64,000 nucleotides of DNA from contig JANFOG010000018.1 of assembly GCA_024336345.1 (NCBI GenBank), positions 372,001-436,000 of the forward strand, read 5' to 3'. The translations under genes were made by a program, and so were the position numbers. Positions within the stretch are counted from its first letter, which is position 1. Each line of letters starts with the position of its first letter. This document shows positions 1 to 12,193 of this stretch, in pieces. The notes beneath the pieces were generated by a model. It saw only the letters and a program-made list of their open reading frames with translations, did not search any database and was not told the origin of the DNA. Source of the DNA: Mariannaea sp. PMI_226 (taxonomy: Eukaryota > Ascomycota > Sordariomycetes > Hypocreales > Nectriaceae).

Positions 1-660
1 GTGTGCTCGGGTTCTATGTAGCTCAGACATATTTTCGTACAAGGTAGCTCACCTTTGGCTACTCTTTACATCGTACTTCAGAGGAAAAGGATATCTGGAA
101 TGGAATGGGGGACATGCCCACACCGAGAGGACCGGGCTGTGCCGGTTCCGTTCTGCGGATCCGGGATGTCTGCCTGTTGGTTGGTACTGTATCGCTAGAT
201 CGACCCCACGTAGGGTATGTGAACCCTCCCCCTGTCAGAAGAGGTGACCCTTCTAGGCAGCTCAATTGAAGAGCAAGAAGCCTGTGTATGTAGGTTGTTT
301 TTTGCGCAGTTAGTTGCCCATACATAGTAGATAGCGGTGCATCCCTCGCCATATGGTGTGGTAGGATCACAGACACCACATCTCCGACACACTCACCCCG
401 GCTTCTGAACGAACTTGTTTTGGGTGTGTCAATGTACCCTCATGCGCCTGTATCCGTACTGGGGTAGGTGCCTACAGAGCGAGCAAAACAGGAGGTTGGT
501 TGACCCCACAGCAGTCTTAAAGGGCTAACTTTCCCCGCGTTACCGCACCAGAGCCTACTGCAGCTCTTTTCTTTTCTTATCCACCCTTCGCTGAAAAGGA
601 AAAAAAAAAAATCAAGAAAAAAAAAATCAAAAAAACCTCCAATTCCCAAAAGAGTCACAA
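1..660. other. Left-edge non-coding stretch / promoter of the first regulator
   Basis: No convincing coding region is seen. The last 70 bases before the ATG at 661 are strongly A-rich (runs of A around 599-640), which looks like the 5' leader or nucleosome-poor promoter of the regulator gene. Short open frames on the minus strand here have no recognisable features. Confidence 0.5.
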
Positions 661-2947
661 ATGGACGTAAATTCAAATAGCACGAAGAAGAGGCGGCTTC
701 AACCAGTGCCCAGGGCATCGTATCTGCAGGCAGATTTCCAGCGGAAACGCGCTTCTACCGCCTGCCAACTCTGTCGTACGCGAAAGACGAAGTGCGATAA
801 CCAGCGGCCGAATTGCTCCAAATGTCGCGACCTAGGCGCCCGTTGCGTATATCATGATCAGCCAAACCCTGCATCGTACGTGCATCATCAGTTCTTCTTC
901 TTGTGCTGCGCCGGATCCTAATCAGCCAAACCCCATTAAAAGTGAAATTCTCGATCGTCTTGACTACTTGATCCAATTAGTCGAGCCAGGTGCATCTTCA
1001 CGTCCAGCAAACCATGTACCGGGCAGTAGTAGTAGTAGGCAGGATACCATCCCTGCAAACAAAGCTTCCCTTGCCCCATATCTAGGGATTGGGTCCCAGG
1101 ACCAAGACATTTCTTGGGATACGGACGACACCAGAGCCGTAAGAGAAGATCTGTCTAGGGACAATGAGCCCAACGGTCCATTGCTGTCAACACAGACGCC
1201 ACAGACTCGCATTGGCCTTTGTGAGGACATACTCGAATGGCCCATTTTCCAGGGGAAATATGACCGACGAAGAACTGAAGCGCTTATATTTGACCCTACA
1301 CTAACCTGGCATCACGCTGACGAGCCCATGCTCACCGCTGAAGCCATCGAGAGCCCTCGTCAACTAGAGTATCAAGACCCTCGCCAGAGTCTTAGCGTTG
1401 GCCGGGGCATGCGCGAAGAAGACATTATGCATCTCATTGAGACCTTTCTTCTAACTGTCCATATAAAAAATCCAATTCTTGATCCAGGCTATTTGCGGAA
1501 GACTGCAAGATCAGTTGCTGAGAATGGATTCGGCTGGGAGGCTCAGAGTTGTCTTGTGGTCCGTTTCCCTCCTTTTCTTGCCTCCCCCATTCCCCCCCAT
1601 CTCCCCTCCCGCCTCTTTTCACCTTATCTAGTCGTCGTCAACTCCTGGCTCTGCTGACTTACGTGTTCATATGTAGTTGATAGCATGTGCCCTTGCAGCT
1701 ATAGCATCTCCATTTACGCGCCAACCCATTCCGGATAGAGATGGTCTATTGCGAGATTTGGATAATAGCTTGATGAATACGCCAGGTTATTCTACAGCCG
1801 AACTCTACTACACCGCTGCACGCAAACGAATCGGTCTCATCACAAATACCTTGCTCGCTACAGAATGCCATTTTTTAACGGGAGTCTACGAAATGTATTC
1901 CCTGAGACCTCTTCAAGCATCTATATCCTTCAACAGAGCTTGTGTGGCGTTTCAAACTCTGGCCTGGATGAAGCCTGAATCTTACATTGCTGATTGTCAG
2001 TCAACCGAAGCTCGCGTCAGTCGATTGTACTGGTCTTGCTTAAAGTCTGAACAGTGAGTGACGAGTCAAACAACCACACAAAGCAGTTACACTTGCTAAT
2101 CTATTCTTAGTGAAATGTCAATTGAGTTTCGTTTCCCTTCCTCAGGCCTAGCTAGACTGAACTACACAAGTTCATTTCCCCCTCCACCAGCAGCAACTGC
2201 TGGAGAACAATCATCTCACCTACCAGGAGAAGAAAGGGCTGAAAAAACACTTCACATGCAAGAATCACTTGATCGTGGTTGGTATTACTACTTGGCAGAT
2301 ATTGCTGCCCGCCGAATGTTGCAGCGAGTTATTGACTCATTCTACACGGAGAATGAAGTTGGGTGGGATGTTGCATCTCTTCCGCATCTGATTCAAACTG
2401 CGAGAGAGCTCCAGCGGCAGCTCGATCAATGGTCAGTAGACAAGTGGAGGTTCTGATATGGTATAGATTGGTTAACCCACCCCCCCATTGCAGGTATCGC
2501 ACTCTTCCGGGAGTGATATTTTTTGATGTTGATCTTGCAGCAGAAGACGAGCTCGCATACCACTTGCAAGCCAGAGCATTCGAGATCAAAGAACGGATCT
2601 ACAGGCCTTTCCTCTTCCGCATGATTCATCAACCACTTGAAGAGTCTGAACGTGCTACTCTTCTACCATTGGTGCAAGTTCATATCAATACCTGCATAAG
2701 GCTAACCCAACAGTGGAATGTTCGGCATCGACATCATGGAACGTGGTTGATGGTTAGGCAAAGTTTCGCTTCGGCTCTCCTTCTCATGGCTGCACAAAAA
2801 GCTCGCCTTGTCGGAGACTTGAGTAAGCGATGTGAAGAGAGCGTAAATCTGACAGTGTTGACTTTGCGCTACTGGGAGGCTGAGGCACCAGATCTTAAAG
2901 CTTCAAGGCTGATATTGGAGGATATCGTCGAAAATCTATACATATGA
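661..2947 (+). CDS. Zn2Cys6 fungal-specific transcription factor
   Basis: Predicted nuclear DNA-binding regulator of 660 residues. The binuclear zinc cluster is at residues 35-62 (Cys35, 38, 45, 52, 55, 62; spacing C-x2-C-x6-C-x6-C-x2-C-x6-C). A linker of the EILDRLDYL type follows, then a long fungal-specific transcription factor domain. Five exons fit: 661-875, 943-1558, 1677-2053, 2111-2431 and 2494-2947. The first intron (876-942) starts GTACGT and has a CTAAT branch site; the junctions restore family-like text such as SCLVLIACALAAIA and QWYRTLPGV. The sum of exons is an exact multiple of three ending in TGA. No neighbouring gene lies within 3.9 kb downstream, so its targets cannot be inferred. 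Family call is strong; the specific subfamily is not recognised. Confidence 0.88.
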
Positions 2948-5900
2948 TGAACCACTATTACTGCAACATGGATTTATAAACAGTTGAGTCTAGCGAGCGA
3001 ATCGACGGAAGGCCGAAGCTTTCAAGGGAAAAAGCTGGAGAGTGTAATGAAAAGAAAGTCAGATTAGAGGAAAATGAGCGACATCCACGATTCTCGTAAC
3101 CAATGGAAGAACGATGTCTATGTAAAAGGTTTCATATCCGAGGCCTATTTTACAGGCTTCAAGGTTCAGCCAACGTATCTGGAATGCAGAAATGGGTGGT
3201 GTTGCTCATTCCCTTGAGCACCGCAACCGAAAAGTTGCAGTATCAATCTCCAGGCAGAAATTTTGGAAACCATAATCGATGGGAGTCGGTTATTAGCAAC
3301 GGTAATATGGAGCTTTAAGGCGCGCGTCAATTGGGATATATGAAATCTTTTCTACCCATACGCCTAGAATCACCTCCAGAGTCCGATTCTCTAGGAAGGG
3401 TTTGCAAGATCAACCCAAGCCCCGAGGTGAAAATTGCAAGTGACGGGTATTTAATAATAGTGCTACTTTGTCTTCACTAAGTCTTATGTCCTCGTCCTCT
3501 CGAGAACGATGCAATACCATTATTGCGTCTTCTCTCAGTCTAATTCTGGATCGGGGATGCTCGATAGCTGAATCAGTATTATCCCTCAATTTCTAGACAG
3601 TGATGAAGTAAGAGTGTGCGTACTAATTGATTAATCTATTCCAAAGATCTTCCGTCTGTTTCGACGCTGAAGAGCCAAGCGAGAGGAACGAAGCTAGCAG
3701 ACACGATGGCACAAATATTGTAAAACTTGCCATCAATATTCTCTAATCCGATTGGTTTGATGGTTACTTCAACGAACCAGACATCCAGTGACTGAAAACG
3801 CCAACAAAGCTGGCTATATTTCGGACAGGAAAGGGGGCTGAATCACGAACGAGTTGTAGGTATTGTTGCTTGGGTACTACAAGATATACAGCTAGAGCGA
3901 TCGAGGAACCTCAATGCTCATCATATACGAGCATTCGTTGGCGAATAAACGAGGTGCTGCGGAACTGTTGATGCCGAGCGTAGCTGAAAGGACTTGTTTT
4001 TTATTTGTCAGTATAAGAAAGCTTGGAAATTAAGCACCCAGAGAAACTTCCATTGCGTTAAAGCTGATCTAAACCGTTTGGACGTACTGAAAACTATGGA
4101 CGACATGCTCGCTCATCAGGGTTGGCTGGGGGCGTTCTGCACACTCACAATTTTAGACCGCAGAGCGACTTGGAAAGGCTTTTTCTCAATTGCATGTCCT
4201 AGGTATGTCATATAAATACCTTTTTTACCCATGCCTTTATGTCACTACTTACTGCTACTCAATTGCATAGCCACAATTGATGCGGTCCTACCTCGTATTT
4301 TCTATGCTTGAACGCGCGGCCCCATTGCCATACACTTGCGGCGATCAGTACTTATTCATCGCTGTGGAGTAGGAGATTATCCATACCTTGCCTTGCTCTC
4401 CTTACCATCCTGTTCTTTTGAATCATGTGCTCGAGCTGCACGCATGCAGTCAGCCTGCATTACATGCAAGCCATTTGACGACATTTCCTTGCAGTGAAAT
4501 GGTATCAGAATTACCAGAAAGAGAGGCCGGTGTGAGATAGGAGAGAATAAGGAGGTGAGACACCACGAGAAAGACGGAGAAAAGAGGCGGAGGGAGGAGG
4601 GGTGAATTCGTAGGTATTAACTTTGTGAGCTCCATGTCATCAATTCCAGTGGCCATATCGCGGGGCAAATTCCCCGCAAACAAACGACACATAGTTTGCA
4701 GCATGTATGCAGGCGAAAAGGCGTAGCCCCCTTTCTCTACCAAGTTCATATGGCCTATTAATCTTGGGCATCTGCTCAGTGTCATGTGACAACTTCCACA
4801 TATGTGATGGAAGGGCCTAGTTCCGTACGTTGATGACCTCTACTGTAGGAACGCGAGGAGAGCTTTGCTCGGGCTGAATCTTTCAATCAAGGGCCAGGAA
4901 GAGTGGTGAAGAATATGTCATTGCGGCAGAGTAAGGTTGGAATCTACCCCAAAGCCGAGTGATGTTATTGGATACCGGTCAGTGAGAGAGAGCCATTTTG
5001 AAAGCCGTGTGACTCGGGGTCGATATTTCATGGAAGCATTCGATACGCTAGTCGGCAAGGGTGAGAAAACAAAGCGGAGTGTACCGCTGTCCAATATTCG
5101 GCTTGGTGAGAGGGAAACTCGCACTGCATCGGATATATTCTACCAGCATGATATTGAACAATGTAATGACTCTAGTCTGCTCGCTGAGTATGAGAATTGT
5201 AAATGTCTCAAGTGTCGACCAACCAAAGGTAGTAGGTGGCGAGGATATTTACGAGCCCGCTGGTCAGTCAAGCACTGGATACACGGTGTGTGCTGAGAAA
5301 CTTGCGAATTCAAGACGGTTGCTTTTGGTGGGAGAGGAACGATTTCGAAGAGCAGTAAATTCTACCCGAATTAGGCAGAAGCATGGATCTAGCTTTATCG
5401 TGACGAAACCCATTCGTATCTAACGGAGTTTTTGTACACAATTCGTTCAACCAAGCAAGTCATTATACTCAGTAAGAGCGATTCGCGGTCCAAATTGTGC
5501 TTGATTTCACACCAGCGCGTTATTGAGCAGTTCAAGTAAATACAGAAGCAATTAAACCAAGGGGTCAAGCAAACTAGACACAAGCAGAGTACAACACACT
5601 TAAAGGTCGGAAACTATGGGAGTTGCTTTGGCTGTTTGGCAGAATATTTCAGTCTTCATGGAATGCACTGTTCGTCATAGCTCTACTATCATTGCGGGAA
5701 AGGAGAAGTGAAGTAGCAGAAGGCTCGATCGACAATTCTTATTTGCAACTTTTATCACAAAAACATATCTATAAAGAGAATAGCCTGCCTTTAGATCTAT
5801 CTTTTCGTCCTCAGCTGCACGAGGGCAGGGTAGTGCCCGTTGTCTAGACTGCTGTAGCTATGGCTACCACCAAACCTCTCTTGTTCACCACATGGGGGCG

Positions 5901-6918
5901 CGTCACCTCCGAAATCTCATTGGCTGAATCTGGCGAAGCTTGTCAGTTGAGTCATACACCCAAAGGATACGGCGATTCTGGACGCACGACGATCCACTCT
6001 CCACCTCTTATAAAAGATGCACCCAGTAAAACTTTCATATTATCTACTGATATCCATGTGATCAAATCTGTGAACTTGGAACCAGAAGAGCGTGAAATAA
6101 CCCCAAGTCTCAATTATTTGCAGCTTTCTGGGTGGAATATAGAGTTCCAGTCATCTCACTTAGCATTCGTAAGATTGATTCGGCTTTTGGCAATGTCACT
6201 TAAATTTTGCAGTCAGATTATTCTTATCACATCCATTTACAAGTCTATGAAAATAAAACCAAGAATCTGTGGCTGTTCCACAGATCATGTATTCAGGATA
6301 TGGAACAGCTTATATGGCTGTCAACATCAGCTTTGTAGGATGCATTTAGCCGCGGATGGGGTTTTGACAAACGGTGGCTTGGTGACATGTCAAGACTGCC
6401 TGTTGGTTGGTGAAGCTGGCAAATGATCGATCACTTCAACATAATTATGCTCGCAAATCCGATGCAATTCTGCATTTGGTGGCTCTCTGTGTCGTGCAAA
6501 TTACGTAGGAGGAACGCGTCATGGCGCGGGGCTGCCGCATAACTTTGCGACCAACCCGCCTTGATGAGTTGGATTGACGGGGCCTGGCATCACATGAGCT
6601 AGGTAATTAACAGTGACACTGGCGAACTTGAATTGAGAATGTCTGTTCAGGAACTCAGTGGAGAGTGGAGGAGGGGAGCATATGCCAGTTCTTTATTTTC
6701 GATGTTTATTTTCGATGTTTGTTCCTCGCCTGTTCGTACCTCGCCTGTTCGTATCATTACCTAACTTGAAGATGGGGCATCGACCGCATTTTTGCAATCG
6801 AAAGCGCACGAGCCCTATTAAATATGGACTTCTTGCCCCAGGTAGTTGCGATGATCTGTGGCAGGATCAATACCACCTGCAGCGCTTCCAGTCACGAGTC
6901 CCAAGAGCGCAAAGAGGG
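2948..6918. other. Gene-poor stretch of about 4 kb
   Basis: Only short open frames occur, the longest being 5860-6426 (188 codons, +) and 4937-5296 (119 codons, +). Neither has a recognisable domain, signal peptide or intron continuation, so neither is called. Two micro-duplications lie at 6692-6753. No RNA gene is visible. Confidence 0.4.
6692..6753. repeat. Two adjacent micro-duplications
   Basis: A 13-bp unit (tttattttcgatg) is present twice at 6692-6704 and 6705-6717. A different 15-bp unit (cctcgcctgttcgta) is present twice at 6724-6738 and 6739-6753. Both are perfect tandem pairs in the promoter region about 170 bp before the AIM6-like start codon. Confidence 0.85.
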
Positions 6919-8193
6919 ATGGTATCCAGCTGGTGTTCGGTAGTCTTTGGCGCGGTTGTGGTTACGTGAGTTCTGTCCAGTGAAACAGCAATTTGACGAC
7001 TAAAGACGAGAAGATTAGCTGATACTAGATATAGGGCTCTTTTCTTCTTTCTAGTGTTCATAATACTGCTAACTGTCCTCGATGATGCCTATGAATCTTC
7101 ATGTGTTGTGTGCGCTGATGAGTCAAGGTGGACAGCAAACACAACTCACAATGTCGCAATATGGCTTGAGACACTGGCGCCTCTCGTTTCTCCTCTGATG
7201 TGTCATTCTCACAATGATTACCGACAAAGCTATCCTTTGTTTTCGGCGCTCGCTGTGGGCTGCGCAAGTGTAGAAGCAGACGTATGGCTCAGTCAAGATG
7301 GACGGGACCTTCTAATTGGTCACGATCGTCAATTTCTTTCCTCAAGCAAAACACTCTGGTCACTTTATCTCGATCCCATTTCACAAATTTTGAACTCGAT
7401 GAATCCATCAACGTTACAAAATGGTTCAAATTCAACAACCCAGGCGCGCGGTGTTTTTGCGAAGCAGCCGAGTACAACATTGATACTCTTTATTGACGTG
7501 AAGGATGACCCAGTCAACACTTGGCCTTTGGTTCTCGAGCATCTAAAGCCTCTCAATGATAGGAAGTACTTGTCTCGACACGAGAGAATTCAAACTATGA
7601 CAACAAACCAAACTTTCTGGCCCGGGCCAGTCACTATAGTAGGCACAGGAAATATTCTGAATCGACGTGATATAAACGTTGGCACAGACTGAGAAGTCTG
7701 GCAGCAGCATCACCATACCTTTCTCGATGCGCCTCTGAACTTGCTGACTGAAACTGGGTTCTGTGACGGAAATGGGGCTTCTTGCGACGAAGAACGAGAG
7801 AACGAGTTCTACACCACCTCAGCGTCTTTCAAAGAGGCCATTGGGAGTGTTCGGACCGGCTTTAGCGAGCCGCAGCTCACAACTCTGCGGAACCAGATCC
7901 AAGTCGCGAGAAAGCGAAACCTTAAGTCTCGATACTGGGGTTTGCCACATTGGCCAATATCGTATAGAGACTACGTGTGGGATATACTTGCTCGAGAAGG
8001 GGTTGATTTGTTGAATGCTGATGATGTGGTTAGCGTAGCCACCAAACATTGGAACCGGGGCTACATTAGGGAAACAATTTTTCTCTGTATCACAACATCA
8101 TATCTATTCTTCTTTTCTATCAGCCTCATCTGGTACATAACAAAGTTGACAAATCAGCACCAAGTATCAGGACCATATCATGGAGGCTGTTGA
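6919..8193 (+). pseudogene. AIM6-like PLC-type phosphodiesterase with an in-frame stop
   Basis: Resembles the Altered Inheritance of Mitochondria protein 6 family, PLC-like phosphodiesterases related to glycerophosphodiester phosphodiesterases. A 47-bp first exon (6919-6965) joins 7035 across a 69-bp GTGAGT intron, giving an N-terminal membrane anchor (VVVTALFFFLVFIILL). The catalytic head is clear: CHSHNDY, then VEADVWLSQDG and IGHD, the His/Glu/Asp metal-binding pattern. The frame stays open and family-like on both sides of a single TGA at 7690-7692 (GTD-stop-EVWQQ), with a second hydrophobic segment near the C terminus. No splice signals could remove the TGA. Either this is a young pseudogene, a sequencing error, or a strain-specific null. 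Apart from that stop the frame would be 401 sense codons long. Confidence 0.75.
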
Positions 8194-9782
8194 GACACTT
8201 TTTAGGCTTCCGCATGAAAGGAGATGGTTCAACTGGATCGGACAGCCCCCAGGCCGTCAGTTATTTATACTCAGACAAGGATGGGAGATAAAAATCGGGA
8301 GCAACAAAATTATCTGATGGAAGTGTCGATGTGGTGGTTGGCACAAGGGTCATTGCCATCACTACAAAGAACTTGTAATCCCAATATCTCCACGCACTTA
8401 GTATAAGTAGAGAAATCCGAACAAATACAGTTAGTCCAGTCTTATTGGATAGGCAAGTCATAGCATTCATTATCCTCCATTTTCTTTTCACGATATTTTT
8501 ACCTTTTGTCCGCTCCCCCAACCCAGTTTGATCTAACATACATAGCAGATCAATGCGGTATGCACTCAGTAGTAGCATAAGCCCAAACCATACTGTGAAT
8601 ATTATCGTCAAGTAAGCGAAAGCCGCAAGTCATATGACCACTCCATTGCCCACAGCTTTACTCCCATACAGTGTCATTTGGATGGTGACGAATTTGTGGA
8701 TAGAAACAGCGACAGATTCTTGACTTCTGAAAAGTAAAGAAAATCGATACCCTATTGCATCGGCTGAAAGGTGCATTGTGAGACCCGTATAATTACATCA
8801 TACTTGATTAAGTGCAAAACTAGAGCCTGAAAGAAACGAAACCAATCGAAGTAGCTTCTACCTTTCAACACTCGAGGGGAAGCCCCAAGATGTCGTGTCT
8901 AAGGTCTATACGGGCAAAGGCGTATGTTTTGTTCGTGCATTTGACCTTAGCAAAGCACTATGTCAAGGACAACGCTCCAATTTCTCCATATTTCAGCCAA
9001 TGTTGTCACACAGCATGGGAAACATGACGATGAGAACATGCCACACCCACTACCGTGCTGCTAGCAGCCTCAGTGAAGCATCATGCCGTGAAATACCACT
9101 CCCCAATGACCGCGGCTATGTCTCTAGAAAAAGTATATGGCTCATGATTTTTTTCTGGAGGGCGAATGCTTGTCTGGGTGTGCTAGCAATCAAACGCTGA
9201 AATACGCGACACTGGTCGTGAACAGCCCAATATTCTGTAAGCATTAGAGGCGCCACAAATGTATTTCTCCATATCGTGCTAACCCTCATAGGTAATTCAC
9301 CGAAGTGTGAACGCCCCCCGGTTTCTAGATCAGAGCGTTCGTATCTTGTATTGGCGGCCCTAGTCCGATACGGTAAATAGCCGTGTGCTTGATCAGCTTG
9401 CCAACCCTACCCTGCGCCAGAATTGATGGTTTTGTGAGCACCAATACATTCTGGCACGGGCCCACACATGGTGGACTGTAAACGTACCGGGTGATATTCA
9501 GACGGACGTAGAACCTTGCTTCAAAGCGCTGGTACTCAATGATCAATCCACCGGGAGCCGTTGCTCTGCAATAGTCTAAAATGCTAAACAAATATTTGGA
9601 TCTGGGGATGTGGGGCTTTACTCTGGCTTCATTCACCACAGACTTGAGGATGTATATATATGGTCGGCAATGCTGGCATGTATTTGACGTTCTCATCCAA
9701 TCTTCTCTATCAGTTTGGATCCAGAGTTGAGAACAACTATTTTTTCATTCATCTCACCAATTATTTTCTGACATAAGATAAA
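8194..9782. other. Intergenic region upstream of the sugar permease
   Basis: No supported gene. Short open frames at 8261-8611 (-), 8895-9200 (+) and 9325-9696 (-) lack any recognisable feature. The right end is the promoter of the permease gene. Confidence 0.45.
9653..9660 (+). promoter_or_regulatory. TATA box of the sugar permease gene
   Basis: TATATATA lies 123 bp upstream of the ATG at 9783, a usual distance in moulds where transcription starts some 30-60 bp downstream of the TATA. Seen directly; function inferred from position. Confidence 0.55.
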
Positions 9783-11435
9783 ATGTCGTCTCCATTGGGG
9801 CCTTCTAGCCCAGTGAAGGCGTCCGTCCACCCCGAGGGGAAACGTGAAAGTCATCCAACAGGCCATGTCGACATGGTTGAGACGATTCACGATGCCCAAG
9901 TCGCGACTACGAAGGAGCATTCCATGTCTCTCTTGAAGGGAATAAAGCTCTATCCAAAGGCCATTGGATGGTCAATTCTTTTATCTACAGCCATTGTCAT
10001 GGAAGGATATGACGTCGTTCTAATGGGCTCGTTTTACGCCATGGATCCCTTCAACAAGAAATATGGAGAGCGACAAGCCGATGGAACATATCAATTGACT
10101 GCGTCGTGGCAAGCTGGACTGTCTAATGCTATGAATGTTGGTCAAATCTTTGGCTTATTTATGACTGGGCTCATCTCTGAGCGTCTTGGATACCGAAGGA
10201 CCATGTTGGCGGCCCTCACGGCCGTCATCGGCTTCATCTTTGTACTTTTCTTCGCCCCAAATCTTCCAACTCTGCTTGCAGGCGAGATTCTCATGGGAAT
10301 ACCCTTGGGCGTTTTCCAGACATTGACTGTTACATACGCGTCCGAAGTCTGTCCAGTAGTACTGCGATGCTACTTGACAACATACGTCAATCTTTGCTGG
10401 GTTATGGGTCAGCTTATCGCTTCAGGTGTCCTCCGAGGCTTGGTCGATCGCGCAGACCAGTGGGCATATCGAATCCCGTTTGCGATACAATGGGTGTGGC
10501 CAATTCCTATCATGGTCGGCGTCTTTATGGCACCAGAGAGCCCCTGGTGGCTGGTGCGGCAAGGCCGCCCCGCGGAGGCCGCGGCTGCTCTGAGACGATT
10601 GACAAGCCGGTCCGACGCTGATTTCAATGCTGAAGAGACTGTCGCGATGATGATTCATACCAACGAGCTAGAAAAGGAAATTGAAGCAGGCACCACTTAC
10701 TTCGACTGCTTTAAAGGGGTTGACCTACGCCGCACCGAGATTGTCTGCCTGACTTGGGCTGCTCAGAACCTCTGTGGCGCCGGCCTGATGGGATACTCTA
10801 CATATTTCTATACCCAGGCCGGTTTGCCCGGAAAGAACGCCTTTAACATGTCCCTTGGACAATATGCTATTGGTTTCTGTGGCACACTATTCTCTTGGGT
10901 CCTCATGACCCATCTTGGACGCCGTACACTCTACGTTGGGGGACTCGCCATACTTAATGTTCTTCTGTTGGTCATTGGCTTCGTCTCGCTTGCCGGAAGT
11001 CATAACACCGGGGCCTCGTGGGCCACCGGCTCGCTTCTTCTGATTTATACGTTCTTTTACGATTCTACCGTGGGACCGGTATGCTACTCTCTCGTGTCTG
11101 AGCTATCCTCAACCCGTCTCCGCGCCAAAACCATTGTACTCGCGCGCAACCTTTACAACGTTTTCAGCATCGTGAACGGCGTCATTATTCCTTATATGCT
11201 CAACCCGACGGCGTGGAACTGGCGAGGAAAAGCGGGATTCTTCTGGGCCTGCTTCTGCTTCCTATGTGTTGCTTGGGCTTACTTCCGCCTTCCTGAACCA
11301 AAGGGCCGGACATACGGAGAGCTGGATGTTCTCTTCCAGCAAGGTGTGAGTGCTAGGAAGTTCAAGCAGACGGCAGTGGATCCATTTAGCCGTGGTCTGG
11401 ATGAGAAGAAGGACGTTGACGATACTGGATTGTGA
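9783..11435 (+). CDS. MFS alpha-glucoside (maltose/isomaltose-type) permease
   Basis: Single-exon protein of 550 residues, the usual length of fungal MAL-type sugar:H+ symporters in the plasma membrane. The N-terminal tail is hydrophilic (about 55 residues), then 12 membrane segments follow. Sugar-porter signatures are visible: SERLGYRRT after TM2, PESPWWLVRQGR at the end of TM6, HLGRRTLYVGG after TM8 and PEPKGRT after TM12. The text around EGYDVVLMGSFYAMDPF and ASWQAGLSNAMNVGQIFG is typical of the maltose-permease subfamily (MAL31/AGT1/MalP group) rather than hexose carriers. Next come a MalR-like regulator and an intracellular alpha-glucosidase, the gene set of fungal MAL clusters (malP-malR-malT in Aspergillus). 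The substrate may be isomaltose-type sugars given the neighbours. Promoter has a TATA box at 9653. Confidence 0.92.
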   Translation: MSSPLGPSSPVKASVHPEGKRESHPTGHVDMVETIHDAQVATTKEHSMSLLKGIKLYPKAIGWSILLSTAIVMEGYDVVLMGSFYAMDPFNKKYGERQADGTYQLTASWQAGLSNAMNVGQIFGLFMTGLISERLGYRRTMLAALTAVIGFIFVLFFAPNLPTLLAGEILMGIPLGVFQTLTVTYASEVCPVVLRCYLTTYVNLCWVMGQLIASGVLRGLVDRADQWAYRIPFAIQWVWPIPIMVGVFMAPESPWWLVRQGRPAEAAAALRRLTSRSDADFNAEETVAMMIHTNELEKEIEAGTTYFDCFKGVDLRRTEIVCLTWAAQNLCGAGLMGYSTYFYTQAGLPGKNAFNMSLGQYAIGFCGTLFSWVLMTHLGRRTLYVGGLAILNVLLLVIGFVSLAGSHNTGASWATGSLLLIYTFFYDSTVGPVCYSLVSELSSTRLRAKTIVLARNLYNVFSIVNGVIIPYMLNPTAWNWRGKAGFFWACFCFLCVAWAYFRLPEPKGRTYGELDVLFQQGVSARKFKQTAVDPFSRGLDEKKDVDDTGL

Positions 11436-12193
11436 AATTGATTTTCCAAGGGTCTCTTCTCTTACTCGACCCGTCCAGTTCGAGCGGAGAAAAACTGTAG
11501 CTTGACGGGGAGATCGCGTCCGCACGCTAGTAGTAGCAGATATTTTCAATTATGAATCTAGAAGTAACACGTTCCCTTTCTCACTTGTTAAAGTCAAAAC
11601 TCATTGGTTGTAGAATAAAACCATTAGGCCATGTTTTTGCAATGCAGACGCGCGAACAAAGTTGCCAGTCGGGTGTCGGCCCCCAGTCTCTCCGCTCAGC
11701 AATATGATTGCCCCCTCCTTTCATGAACCATATGATTCAAGACCTTCTGAAGTCGTCCCAGTCAGTCTCTTGGTTGTGGTACGACCAAGCAGCCTGTCCC
11801 CTGCCAGGCTTCGGCCATTTACGCAATACGGTATAGTTATTTTCCTTTGACTGGCCGACAAAATGGGGCTGGGACAGTGCTGATGCGGGACTGATGCGGG
11901 ATGAATGATCTAATATGTGGAGGCGAACCCCATGAAAAGCTGGGGCAAACCAATAGCCACCCTATCCCGCCCTGCCGAAGTCGCCTGTTGTGACGGACAG
12001 TTACTTCGTTTGGTTATATCTAAAGTGCTCGTTTTGAATCGGTCGGCTAGTAGCACTCTCTCCACCATTCTTTTCAGATTATCTTCTTGTGCCTACTGCC
12101 AGTTCACATGTCATACCAACATTACATCGGCCAATTGCCTCAATCAGAAGCCCTTCGTACGAAGAAGTGATTGGCATTTGACGTCGTTGCGAT
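11436..12193. other. Intergenic region, permease terminator and regulator promoter
   Basis: No gene seen. It carries the 3' end of the permease transcription unit and the promoter of the MalR-like gene. Confidence 0.45.

Noticed and set aside
876..925. Alternative first intron of the Zn2Cys6 gene ending at ATCAG 925
   Set aside because: It shifts the frame out of EILDRLDYL; the AG at 942 keeps the frame and leaves CTAAT as branch site.
5860..6426. 188-codon open frame on the + strand
   Set aside because: Longest frame in a 4-kb gap, but no signal peptide, domain text, intron continuation or codon texture that supports a gene.
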